Source: Pseudorasbora parva
Lineage: Eukaryota; Chordata; Actinopteri; Cypriniformes; Gobionidae
NCBI RefSeq assembly: GCF_024679245.1
Contig: NC_090176.1
Coordinates: 53,221,096 to 53,285,095 of the forward strand
DNA: 64,000 nucleotides
Reading direction: 5' to 3'
The number at the start of each line of letters is the position of its first letter. Within the stretch, counting starts at the first letter, position 1. Under the pieces are notes generated by a model. It searched no databases and had not been told where the DNA came from. It saw only the letters and a list, made by a program, of their open reading frames with translations. Both the position numbers and the translations under genes were made by a program. This document shows, one piece after another, positions 26,330 through 39,780 of this stretch.

Positions 26330-29300
26330 CTGATGCTCGTCACCTGAGTCTCTTTACCTGAGTCTATTCAACTGAGTCTCTTCACCTGAGTCTATTCACC
26401 TGAGTCTCAACTGATGTTATTTACCTGAGTCTCTTCACCTGAGTCTATTCACCTGAGTCTATTCACCTGAGTCTCACCTGAGTCTATTCACCTGAGTCTA
26501 TTCACCTGAGTCTCTTCACCTGAGTCTCTTCACCTGAGTCTCACCTGATGTTATTTACCTGAGTCTCTTCACCTGAGTCTATTCACCTGAGTCTCACCTG
26601 ATGTTATTTACCTGAGTCTCTTCACCTGAGTCTATTCACCTGAGTCTATTCACCTGAGTCTATTCACCTGAGTCTCACCTGAGTCTATTCACCTGAGTCT
26701 CTTCACCTGAGTCTATTCACCTGAGTCTCACCTGATGTTATTTACCTGAGTCTCTTCACCTGAGTCTATTCACCTGAGTCTATTCACCTGAGTCTCACCT
26801 GAGTCTATTCACCTGAGTCTCACCTGATGTTATTTACTTGAGTCTATTCACCTGAGTCTCACCTGAGTCTATTCACCTGAGTCTCACCTGAGTCTATTCA
26901 CCTGAGTCTCACCTGATGTTATTTACTTGAGTCTATTCACCTGAGTCTCACCTGAGTCTATTCACCTGAGTCTCACCTGATGTTATTTACCTGAGTCTCT
27001 TCACCTGAGTCTATTCACCTGAGTCTCACCTGAGTCTATTCACCTGAGTCTCACCTGAGTCTATTCACCTGAGTCTATTCACCTGAGTCTATTCACCTGA
27101 GTCTCTTCACCTGAGTCTATTCACCTGAGTCTATTCACCTGAGTCTCACCTGAGTCTATTCACCTGAGTCTCACCTGATGTTATTTACTTGAGTCTATTC
27201 ACCTGAGTCTCACCTGAGTCTATTCACCTGAGTCTCACCTGATGTTATTTACCTGAGTCTCTTCACCTGAGTCTATTCACCTGAGTCTCACCTGAGTCTA
27301 TTCACCTGAGTCTCACCTGAGTCTATTCACCTGAGTCTATTCACCTGAGTCTATTCACCTGAGTGTCACCTGAGTCTCACCTGATGTTATTTACCTGAGC
27401 CTCTTCACCCGAGTCTCACCTGGGTCTCTTCACCTGAGTCTCTTTACCTGAGTCTCTTCATCTGAGTCTCTTCACCTGAGTCTCTTTACCTGAGTCTCTT
27501 CACCTGAGTCTCACCTGATGTTATTTACCTGAGTCTCTTTACCTGAGTCTCTTCACCTGAGTCTCTTCACCTGAGTCTCTTTACCTGAGTCTCTTTACCT
27601 GAGTCTCTTCACCTGAGTCTCTTTACCTGAGTCTATTCACCTGAGTCTATTCACATGAGTCTCTTTACCTGAGTCTCTTCACCTGAGTCTCTTCACCTGA
27701 GTCTCTTCACTTGATTCTCTTCACCTGAATCTCTTCACCCGAGTCTCACCTGAGTCTCTTTATCTGAGTCTCTTCACCTGAGTCTCTTCACCTGAGTCTC
27801 TTTATCTGAGTCTCTTCACCTGAGTCTCTTCACCTGAGTCTCTTTACCTGAGTCTCTTCACCTGAGTCTCACCGGAGTCTCTTTACCTGAGTCTCTTCAT
27901 CTGAGTCTATTCACCTGAGTCTCTTTACCTGAGTCTATTCACCTGAGTCTATTCACCTGAGTCTCACCTGAGTCTATTCACCTGAGTCTCACCTGATGTT
28001 ATTTACTTGAGTCTATTCACCTGAGTCTCACCTGAGTCTATTCACCTGAGTCTCACCTGATGTTATTTACCTGAGTCTCTTCACCTGAGTCTATTCACCT
28101 GAGTCTCACCTGAGTCTATTCACCTGAGTCTCACCTGAGTCTATTCACCTGAGTCTATTCACCTGAGTCTCTTCACCTGAGTCTCTTCACCTGAGTCTCA
28201 CCTGATGTTATTTACCTGAGTCTCTTCACCTGAGTCTATTCACCTGAGTCTATTTACCTGAGTCTATTCACCTGAGTCTCACCTGATGTTATTTACCTGA
28301 GTCTCTTCACCTGAGTCTATTCACCTGAGTCTATTCACCTGAGTCTCACCTGAGTCTATTCACCTGAGTCTCTTCACCTGAGTCTATTCACCTGAGTCTC
28401 ACCTGATGTTATTTACCTGAGTCTCTTTACCTGAGTCTCTTCACCTGAGTCTATTCACCTGAGTCTATTCACCTGAGTCTCACCTTAGTCTATTCACCTG
28501 AGTCTCACCTGATGTTATTTACTTGAGTCTATTCACCTGAGTCTCACCTGAGTCTATTCACCTGAGTCTCACCTGATGTTATTTACCTGAGCCTCTTCAC
28601 CCGAGTCTCACCTGGGTCTCTTCACCTGAGTCTCTTTACCTGAGTCTCTTCATCTGAGTCTCTTCACCTGAGTCTCTTTACCTGAGTCTCTTCACCTGAG
28701 TCTCACCTGATGTTATTTACCTGAGTCTCTTTACCTGAGTCTCTTCACCTGAGTCTCTTCACCTGAGTCTCTTCACCTGAGTCTCTTTACCTGAGTCTCT
28801 TCACCTGAGTCTCTTTACCTGAGTCTATTCACCTGAGTCTATTCACATGAGTCTCTTTACCTGAGTCTCTTCACCTGAGTCTCTTCACTTGATTCTCTTC
28901 ACCTGAGTCTCTTCACCCGAGTCTCACCTGAGTCTCTTTATCTGAGTCTCTTCACCTGAGTCTCTTTATCTGAGTCTCTTCATCTGAGTCTCTTCACCTG
29001 AGTCTCTTTACCTGAGTCTCTTCATCTGAGTCTATTCACCTGAGTCTCTTTACCGGAGTCTATTCACCTGAGTCTTTTTACCTGAGTCTCACCTGATGTT
29101 ATTCACCTGAGTCTATTCACCTGAGTCTCTTCATCTGAGTCTATTCACCTGAGTCTCTTTACCGGAGTCTATTCACCTGAGTCTCTTCATCTGAGTCTAT
29201 TCACCTGAGTCTCTTCATCTGAGTCTCTTCATCTGAGTCTATTCACCTGAGTCTCTTCACCTGAGTCTCTTTACCGGAGTATATTAACCTGAGTCTCGTC

Positions 29301-32300
29301 ACCTGAGTCTCTTCATCTGAGTCTATTCACCTGATTCTATTCACCTGAGTCTCACCTGGGTCTTTTCACCTGAGTCTATTCACCTGATTCTATTCACCTG
29401 ATTCTCTTCACCTGAGTCTCTTTACCGGAGTATATTAACCTGAGTCTCGTCACCTGAGTCTCTTCATCTGAGTCTATTCACCTGATTCTATTCACCTGAG
29501 TCTCACCTGGGTCTTTTCACCTGAGTCTATTCACCTGATTCTATTCACCTGATTCTATTCACCTGAGTCTAACCTGAGTCTCACCTGGGTTTCTTCACCT
29601 GAGTCTCTTCATCTGAGTCTATTAACCTGATTCTATTCACCTGAGTCTCACCTGAGTCTCGTCACCTGAGTCTCTTCATCTGAGTCTATTCACCTGATTC
29701 TATTCACCTGAGTCTCACCTGGGTCTCTTCACCTGAGTCTCTTCACCTGAGTCTCACCTGATGTTATTTACCTGAGTCTCTTCACCTGAGTCTCACCTGA
29801 TGTTATTCACCTGAGTCTATTCACCTGAGTCTCTTCACCTGAGTCTATTCACCTGAGTCTATTCACCTGAGTCTATTCACCTGAGTCTATTCACCTGAGT
29901 CTCACCTGATGTTATTTACCTGAGTCTCTTCACCTGAGTCTAACCTGAGTCTCACCTGGGTTTCTTCACCTGAGTCTCTTCATCTGAGTCTATTAACCTG
30001 ATTCTATTCACCTGAGTCTCACCTGAGTCTATTCACCTGAGTCTCACCTGATGTTATTTACCTGAGTCTCTTCACCTGAGTCTATTCACCTGAGTCTATT
30101 CACCTGAGTCTATTCACCTGAGTCTCACCTTAGTCTATTCACCTGAGTCTCACCTGATGTTATTTACTTGAGTCTATTCACCTGAGTCTCACCTGAGTCT
30201 ATTCACCTGAGTCTCACCTGATGTTATTTACCTGAGCCTCTTCACCCGAGTCTCACCTGGGTCTCTTCACCTGAGTCTCTTTACCTGAGTCTCTTCATCT
30301 GAGTCTCTTCACCTGAGTCTCTTTACCTGAGTCTCTTCACCTGAGTCTCACCTGATGTTATTTACCTGAGTCTCTTCACCTGAGTCTCTTCACCTGAGTC
30401 TCTTCACCTGAGTCTCTTTACCTGAGTCTCTTCACCTGAGTCTCTTTACCTGAGTCTATTCACCTGAGTCTATTCACATGAGTCTCTTTACCTGAGTCTC
30501 TTCACCTGAGTCTCTTCACTTGATTCTCTTCACCTGAGTCTCTTCACCCGAGTCTCACCTGAGTCTCTTTATCTGAGTCTCTTCACCTGAGTCTCTTCAC
30601 CTGAGTCTCTTTATCTGAGTCTCTTCATCTGAGTCTCTTCACCTGAGTCTCTTTACCTGAGTCTCTTCACCTGAGTCTCACCGGAGTCTCTTTACCTGAG
30701 TCTCTTCACCTGAGTTTAACCGGAGTCTCTTTACCTGAGTCTCTTCATCTGAGTCTATTCACCTGAGTCTCTTTACCGGAGTCTATTCACCTGAGTCTTT
30801 TTACCTGAGTCTCACCTGATGTTATTCACCTGAGTCTATTCACCTGAGTCTCTTCATCTGAGTCTATTCACCTGAGTCTCTTTACCGGAGTCTATTCACC
30901 TGAGTCTCTTCATCTGAGTCTATTCACCTGAGTCTCTTCATCTGAGTCTCTTCATCTGAGTCTATTCACCTGAGTCTCTTTACCTGAGTCTCACCTGATG
31001 TTATTCAACTGAGTCTATTCACCTGAGTCTCTTCACCTGAGTCTCTTTACCGGAGTCTATTAACCTGAGTCTCGTCACCTGATTCTCTTCATCTGAGTCT
31101 ATTCACCTGATTCTATTCACCTGAGTCTCACCTGGGTCTTTTCACCTGAGTCTATTCACCTGATTCTATTCACCTGATTCTATTCACCTGAGTCTAACCT
31201 GAGTCTCACCTGGGTTTCTTCACCTGAGTCTCTTCATCTGAGTCTATTAACCTGATTCTATTCACCTGAGTCTCGTCACCTGAGTCTCGTCACCTGAGTC
31301 TCTTCATCTGAGTCTATTCACCTGATTCTATTCACCTGAGTCTCACCTGGGTCTCTTCACCTGAGTCTCTTCACCTGAGTCTCACCTGATATTATTTACC
31401 TGAGTCTCTTCACCTGAGTCTCACCTGATGTTATTCACCTGAGTCTATTCACCTGAGTCTCTTCACCTGAGTCTATTCACCTGAGTCTATTCACCTGAGT
31501 CTATTCACCTGAGTCTATTCACCTGAGTCTATTCACCTGAGTCTATTCACCTGAGTCTCACCTGATGTTATTTACCTGAGTCTCTTCACCTGAGTCTATT
31601 CACCTGAGTCTCTTCAACTGAGTCTATTCACCTGAGTCTCACCTGATGTTATTTACCTTAGTCTCTTCACCTGAGTCTATTCACCTGAGTCTCTTCACCT
31701 GAGTCTATTCACCTGAGTCTCACCTGAGTCTATTCACCTGAGTCTCTTCACCTGAGTCTATTCACCCGAGTCTCACCTGATGTTATTTACCTGAGTCTCT
31801 TCACCTGAGTCTCACCTGATGTTATTTTCCTTAGTCTCTTCACCTGAGTCTCACCTGATGTTATTTACCTGAGTCTCACCTGAGTCTATTCACCTGAGTC
31901 TCACCTGATGTTATTTACCTGAGTCTCTTCACCTGAGTCTCACCTGATGTTATTTACCTGAGTCTCACCTGAGTCTATTCACCTGAGTCTCACCTGGGTC
32001 TCTTCACCTGAGTCTCTTAACCTGAGTCTCACCTGATGTTATTTACCTGAGTCTCTTTACCTGAGTCTCTTCACCTGAGTCTCACCTGATGTTGTTTACC
32101 TGAGTCTCTTTACCTGAGTCTCTTTACCTGAGTCTCTTCACCTGAGTCTCACCTGATGTTCTTTACCTGAGTCTATTCACCTGAGTCTCTTTACCTGAGT
32201 CTCTTTACCTGAGTCTCTTCACCTGAGTCTATTCACCTGAGTCTCACCTGGGTCTCTTCACCTGAATCTCTTCACCTGAGTCTCACCTGATGTTATTTAC

Positions 32301-35300
32301 CTGAGTCTCTTTACCTGAGTCTCTTCACCTGAGTCTCACCTGATGTTATTTACCTGATTCTCACCTGAGTCTCACCTGATGTTATTTACCTGAGCCTCTT
32401 CACCCGAGTCTCACCTGAGTCTATTCACCTGAGTGTCACCTGGGTCTCTTCACCTGAGTCTCTTTATCTGAGTCTCTTCACCTGAGTCTCTTTATCTGAG
32501 TCTCTTCACCTGAGTCTCTTCACCTGAGTCTCTTCACCTGAGTCTCTTCACCTGAGTCTCTTTACCTGAGTCTCTTCACCTGAGTCTCACCGGAGTCTCT
32601 TTACCTGAGTCTCTTCATCTGAGTCTATTCACCTGAGTCTCTTTACCGGAGTCTCTTTACCTGAGTCTCTTCATCTGAGTCTATTCACCTGAGTCTTTTT
32701 ACCTGAGTCTCACCTGATGTTATTCACCTGAGTCTATTCACCTGAGTCTCTTCATCTGAGTCTATTCACCTGAGTCTCGTCATCTGAGTCTATTCACCTG
32801 AGTCTCTTTACCTGAGTCTCACCTGATGTTATTCAACTGAGTCTATTCACCTGAGTCTCTTCATCTGAGTCTATTCACCTGATTCTCTTTACCGGAGTCT
32901 ATTAACCTGAGTGTCGTCACCTGAGTCTCTTCATCTGAGTCTATTAACCTGAGTGTCGTCACCTGAGTCTCTTCATCTGAGTCTATTCACCTGATTCTAT
33001 TCACCTGAGTCTCACCTGGGTCTCTTCACCTGAGTCTATTCACCTGATTCTATTCACCTGATTCTATTCACCTGGGTCTCTTCACCTGAGTCTCTTCATC
33101 TGAGTCTATTCACCTGATTCTATTCACCTGAGTCTCACCTGAGTCTCACCTGGGTCTCTTCACCTGAGTCTCTTCATCTGAGTCTATTCACCTGATTCTA
33201 TTCACCTGAGTTTCGTCACCTGAGTCTCTTCACCTGAGTCTCACCTGATGTTATTTACCTGAGTCTCTTCACCCGGGTCTCACCTGATGTTATTTACCTG
33301 AGTCTATTCACCTGAGTCTCACCTGATGTTATTTACCTGAGCCTCTTCACCCGAGTCTCACCTGAGTCTATTCACCTGAGTCTCTTCACCTGAGTCTATT
33401 CACCTGAGTCTCACCTGAGTCTATTCACCTGAGTCTATTCACCTGAGTCTCTTCACCTGAGTCTATTCACCTGAGTCTCACCTGATGTTATTTACCTGAG
33501 TCTTTTCACCTGAGTCTTTTCACCTGAGTCTATTCACCTGAGTCTATTCACCTGATGTTATTTACCTGAGTCTCTTCACCTGAGTCTCTTCACCTGAGTC
33601 TCTTCACCTGAGTCTATTCACCTGAGTCTCACCTGATGTTATTCACCTGAGTCTATTCACCTGAGTCTCTTCACCTGAGTCTATTCACCTGAGTCTCTTC
33701 ACCTGAGTCTCTTCACCTGAGTCTATTCACCTGAGTCTCACCTGATGTTATTTACCTGAGTCTCTTCACCTGAGTCTCTTCACCTGAGTCTCACCTGATG
33801 TTATTTACCTGAGTCTCTTCACCTGAGTCTATTCACCTGAGTCTCTTCACCTGAGTCTCTTCACCTGAGTCTATTCACCTGAGTCTATTCACCTGAGTCT
33901 ATTCACCTGAGTCTCTTCACCTGAGTCTCTTCACCTGAGTCTCACCTGAGTCTATTCACCTGAGTCTCTTCACCTGAGTCTATTCACCTGAGTCTCACCT
34001 GATGTTATTTACCTGAGTCTCTTCACCTGAGTCTCTTCACCTGAGTCTATTCACCTGAGTCTCACCTGATGTTATTTACCTGAGTCTCTTCACCTGAGTC
34101 TATTCACCTGAGTCTCTTCACCTGAGTATATTCACCTGAGTCTATTCACCTGAGTCTCACCTGAGTCTATTCACCTGAGTCTATTCACCTGATGTTATTT
34201 ACCTGAGTCTCTTCACCTGAGTCTCTTCACCTGAGTCTCTTCACCTGAGTCTCACCTGATGTTATTTACCTGAGTCTCACCTGAGTCTATTCACCTGAGT
34301 CTCACCTGATGTTATTTACCTGAGTCTCACCTGAGTCTATTCACCTGAATCTCACCTGATGTTATTTACCTGAGTCTCTTCACCTGAGTCTCACCTGATG
34401 TTATTTACCTGAGTCTCACCTGAGTATATTCACCTGAGTCTATTCACCTGAGTCTATTCACCTGAGTCTCACCTGAGTCTCTTCACCTGAGTCTATTCAC
34501 CTGATGTTATTTACCTGAGTCTCTTCACCTGAGTCTCTTCACCTGAGTCTCACCTGATGTTATTTACCTGAGTCTCTTCACCTGAGTCTATTCACCTGAG
34601 TCTCTTCACCTGAGTCTCTTCACCTGAGTCTATTCACCTGAGTCTATTCACCTGAGTCTATTCACCTGAGTCTCTTCACCTGAGTCTCTTCACCTGAGTC
34701 TCACCTGAGTCTATTCACCTGAGTCTCTTCACCTGAGTCTATTCACCTGAGTCTATTCACCTGAGTCTCTTCACCTGAGTCTCTTCACCTGAGTCTATTC
34801 ACCTGAGTCTCACCTGATGTTATTTACCTGAGTCTCTTCACCTGAGTCTCTTCACCTGAGTCTATTCACCTGAGTCTCACCAGATGTTATTTACCTGAGT
34901 CTCTTCACCTGAGTCTATTCACCTGAGTCTCACCTGAGTCTATTCACCTGAGTCTATTCACCTGATGTTATTTACCTGAGTCTCTTCACCTGAGTCTCTT
35001 CACCTGAGTCTCACCTGATGTTATTTACCTGAGTCTCACCTGAGTCTATTCACCTGAGTCTCACCTGATGTTATTTACCTGAGTCTCACCTGAGTCTATT
35101 CACCTGAATCTCACCTGATGTTATTTACCTGAGTCTCTTCACCTGAGTCTCACCTGATGTTATTTACCTGAGTCTCACCTGAGTATATTCACCTGAGTCT
35201 ATTCACCTGAGTCTATTCACCTGAGTCTCACCTGAGTCTCTTCACCTGAGTCTATTCACCTGATGTTATTTACCTGAGTCTCTTCACCTGAGTCTCTTCA

Positions 35301-38300
35301 CCTGAGTCTCACCTGATGTTATTTACCTGAGTCTCACCTGAGTCTATTCACCTGAGTCTCACCTGATGTTATTTACCTGAGTCTCTTCACCTGAGTCTCA
35401 CCTGATGTTATTTACCTGAGTCTCACCTGAGTCTATTCACCTGAGTCTCACCTGATGTTATTTACCTGAGCCTCTTCACCCGAGTCTCACCTGAGTCTAT
35501 TCACCTGAGTCTCTTCACCTGAGTCTATTCACCTGAGTCTCTTCACCTGAGTCTATTCACCTGAGTCTCACCTGATGTTATTTACCTGAGTCTCTTCACC
35601 TGAGTCTCACCTGATGTTATTTACCTGAGTCTCTTTACCTGAGTCTCTTCACCTGAGTCTCACCTGATGTTATTTACCTGATTCTCACCTGAGTCTCACC
35701 TGATGTTATTTACCTGAGCCTCTTCACCCGAGTCTCACCTGAGTCTATTCACCTGAGTGTCACCTGGGTCTCTTCACCTGAGTCTATTCACCTGAGTCTC
35801 TTCACCTGAGTCTCACCTGATGTTATTTACCTGAGTCTCTTTACCTGAGTCTCTTCACCTGAGTCTCTTCACCTGAGTCTCTTTACCTGAGTCTCTTCAC
35901 CTGAGTCTCACCTGATGTTATTTACCTGAGTCTCTTTACCTGAGTCTCTTCCCCTGAGTCTCTTTACCTGAGTCTCTTCACCTGAGTCTCTTTACCTGAG
36001 TCTATTCACCTGAGTCTATTCACCTGAGTCTCTTCACCTGAGTCTCTTCACCTGAGTCTCTTCACCTGAGTCTCTTCACCTGAGTCTCTTCACTTGATTC
36101 TCTTCACCTGAGTCTCTTTATCTGAGTCTCTTCACCTGAGTCTCTTTATCTGAGTCTCTTCACCTGAGTCTCTTCACCTGAGTCTCTTCACCTGAGTCTC
36201 TTTACCTGAGTCTCTTCACCTGAGTCTCACCGGAGTCTCTTTACCTGAGTCTCTTCATCTGAGTCTATTCACCTGAGTCTCTTTACCGGAGTCTCTTTAC
36301 CTGAGTCTCTTCATCTGAGTCTATTCACCTGAGTCTTTTTACCTGAGTCTCACCTGATGTTATTCACCTGAGTCTATTCACCTGAGTCTCTTCATCTGAG
36401 TCTATTCACCTGAGTCTCATCATCTGAGTCTATTCACCTGAGTCTCTTTACCTGAGTCTCACCTGATGTTATTCAACTGAGTCTATTCACCTGAGTCTCT
36501 TCATCTGAGTCTATTCACCTGATTCTCTTTACCGGAGTCTATTAACCTGAGTGTCGTCACCTGAGTCTCTTCATCTGAGTCTATTCACCTGATTCTATTC
36601 ACCTGAGTCTCACCTGGGTCTCTTCACCTGAGTCTATTCACCTGATTCTATTCACCTGATTCTATTCACCTGGGTCTCTTCACCTGAGTCTCTTCATCTG
36701 AGTCTATTCACCTGAATCTATTCACCTGAGTCTCACCTGAGTCTCACCTGGGTCTCTTCACCTGAGTCTCTTCATCTGAGTCTATTCACCTGATTCTATT
36801 CACCTGAGTTTCGTCACCTGAGTCTCTTCACCTGAGTCTCACCTGATGTTATTTACCTGAGTCTCTTCACCCGGGTCTCACCTGATGTTATTTACCTGAG
36901 TCTATTCACCTGAGTCTCACCTGATGTTATTTACCTGAGCCTCTTCACCCGAGTCTCACCTGAGTCTATTCACCTGAGTCTCTTCACCTGAGTCTATTCA
37001 CCTGAGTCTCACCTGAGTCTATTCACCTGAGTCTATTCACCTGAGTCTCTTCACCTGAGTCTATTCACCTGAGTCTCACCTGATGTTATTTACCTGAGTC
37101 TTTTCACCTGAGTCTATTCACCTGAGTCTCTTCACCTGAGTCTATTCACCTGAGTCTCACCTGATGTTATTTACCTGAGTCTCTTCACCTGAGTCTCTTC
37201 ACCTGAGTCTCTTCACCTGAGTCTATTCACCTGAGTCTCACCTGATGTTATTCACCTGAGTCTATTCACCTGAGTCTCTTCACCTGAGTCTATTCACCTG
37301 AGTCTATTCACCTGAGTCTCTTCACCTGAGTCTATTCACCTGAGTCTCTTCACCTGAGTCTCTTCACCTGAGTCTATTCACCTGAGTCTCACCTGATGTT
37401 ATTTACCTGAGTCTCTTCACCTGAGTCTCTTCACCTGAGTCTCACCTGATGTTATTTACCTGAGTCTCTTCACCTGAGTCTATTCACCTGAGTCTCTTCA
37501 CCTGAGTCTCTTCACCTGAGTCTATTCACCTGAGTCTCTTCACCTGAGTCTCTTCACCTGAGTCTCTTCACCTGAGTCTCACCTGAGTCTACTCACCTGA
37601 GTCTCTTCACCTGAGTCTATTCACCTGAGTCTATTCACCTGAGTCTCTTCACCTGAGTCTCTTCACCTGAGTCTATTCACCTGAGTCTCACCTGATGTTA
37701 TTTACCTGAGTCTCTTCACCTGAGTCTCTTCACCTGAGTCTATTCACCTGAGTCTCACCTGATGTTATTTACCTGAGTCTCTTCACCTGAGTCTATTCAC
37801 CTGAGTCTCTTCACCTGAGTATATTCACCTGAGTCTATTCACCTGAGTCTATTCACCTGAGTCTCACCTGAGTCTATTCACCTGAGTCTATTCACCTGAT
37901 GTTATTTACCTGAGTCTCTTCACCTGAGTCTCTTCACCTGAGTCTCACCTGATGTTATTTACCTGAGTCTCACCTGAGTCTATTCACCTGAGTCTCACCT
38001 GATGTTATTTACCTGAGTCTCTTCACCTGAGTCTCACCTGATGTTATTTACCTGAGTCTCACCTGAGTCTATTCACCTGAGTCTCACCTGATGTTATTTA
38101 CCTGAGCCTCTTCACCCGAGTCTCACCTGAGTCTATTCCCCTGAGTCTCTTCACCTGAGTCTATTCACCTGAGTCTCTTCACCTGAGTCTATTCACCTGA
38201 GTCTCACCTGATGTTATTTACCTGAGTCTCTTCACCTGAGTCTCACCTGATGTTATTTACCTGAGTCTCACCTGAGTCTATTCACCTGAGTCTCACCTGA

Positions 38301-38975
38301 TGTTATTTACCTGAGTCTCTTCACCTGAGTCTCTTCACCTGAGTCTCTTCACCTGAGTCTCACCTGATGTTATTTACCTGAGTCTCAGCTGATGTTATTT
38401 ACCTGAGCCTCTTCACCCGAGTCTCACCTGAGTCTCTTCACCTGAGTCTCTTTACCTGCATCTCTTCACCTGAGTCTCACCTGATGTTATTTACCTGAGT
38501 CTCTTTACCTGAGTCTATTCACCTGAGTCTCTTTACCTGAGTCTCTTCACCTGAGTCTCTTCACCTGAGTCTCTTCACCTGATTCTCTTCACCTGAGTCT
38601 CTTTATCTGAGTCTCTTCACCTGAGTCTCTTCACCTGAGTCTCTTCACCTGAGTCTCTTCACCTGAGTCTCTTCACCTGAGTCTCACCGGAGTCTCTTTA
38701 CCTGAGTCTATTCACCTGAGTCTCTTCATCTGAGTCTATTCACCTGAGTCTCTTCACCTGAGTCTCACCTGAGTCTCTTCACCTGAGTCTCACCGGAGTC
38801 TCTTTACCTGAGTCTATTCACCTGAGTCTCTTCATCTGAGTCTCTTTACCTGAGTCTATTCACCTGAGTCTCTTCATCTGAGTCTTTTTACCGGAGTCTA
38901 TTCACCTGAGTCTCTTCATCTGAGTCTCACCTGATGTTATTTACCTGAGTCTCACCTGGGTCTCTTTACCTTTGA
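26330..38975. repeat. 12.6-kb minisatellite, CACCTGAGTCT(ATT/CTT) units
   Basis: Continuous array of an 11-bp core CACCTGAGTCT, mostly extended to 14 bp by ATT, CTT or TTT. Regular CCTGATGTTATTTA modules of 14 bp alternate with it. Variants (GAGCCTCTTCACCCGAG, GGGTCTC, GATTCTATT, ACCGGAGT, GTCGTC) mark higher-order blocks: GAGTGTCACCTGGG at 32431 recurs at 35754, and TTTCGTCACC at 33211 recurs at 36809. Earlier blocks around 27398, 28589 and 30234 share GAGCCTCTTCACCCG. Every unit has a TGA and the period is not a multiple of three, so no long frame exists. Each unit contains CACCTG, an E-box sequence. Confidence 0.97.
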
Positions 38976-39216
38976 CTGTTCGCTTTTGGATGTAGATGAA
39001 AACATGAAGCCGTGACTCTGTTCTTGTCTTCCAGCTTTCAGCGATGCCCTTCCATGTCATTGACATTTCAGACCGTGCTTATTTCTGGGATTTGAGGAAT
39101 GGTTGCTCGCCTCCAAACTCTTCCTATTTCCGCTGCTCGTATATGTGTGTAAAATAACCTGATGCAGGATTTCTGTCATTAACGAACACATTAGTGACAG
39201 AAAAGCCTATTTATTA
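38976..39216. other. Short unique spacer
   Basis: Ordinary non-repetitive sequence between the minisatellite and a DNA transposon; no gene or splice-site pair seen. Confidence 0.5.
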
Positions 39217-39780
39217 GGTGCCAAGCACCGAAGGTACGGAGCCTCTGTTGAAATCGTTAGATTTCTTCTTCTTCTTATTTTGCTCATGTTTATGCTAATA
39301 ACTTTTGAACCCTTATAGGTAGAAACACAAATCCTTTTTCCTCTGATTCCTTGGCTAAAGCCGATTCGATCGCATCATGGCCATTTTAATTAACGGAAAA
39401 CCAACTTTTTCAAACGCGCTGAGAAATTTTACGTTTTATTTGCAAAAACACACTAAAGATTTATCGTATTCAAGCCAAACTTGGTACGTGTCATCACAAG
39501 CATGACTTGATGCAGCATGCAGTGTTTGGGGCATCGTGCAGAGTCGACTGATATCAAATTTGACCATGTCGGCCATTTTGAATTATGTGCTAAAATGCTG
39601 TATTTTATGAATGTATTAACGGACCGTTGCAAAACTTGGTATGGGTCATCACCACAATGCCCTGAAGTAGCCTGAGAAGTTCCGAAACAGCGCCACCTAG
39701 TGGATAATTGTTTTTTTCAAACGCTTTTTCAAATGCAAACCCTTTGGGTGTGGTTGACATATTTTGATGGGAGTGACTTG

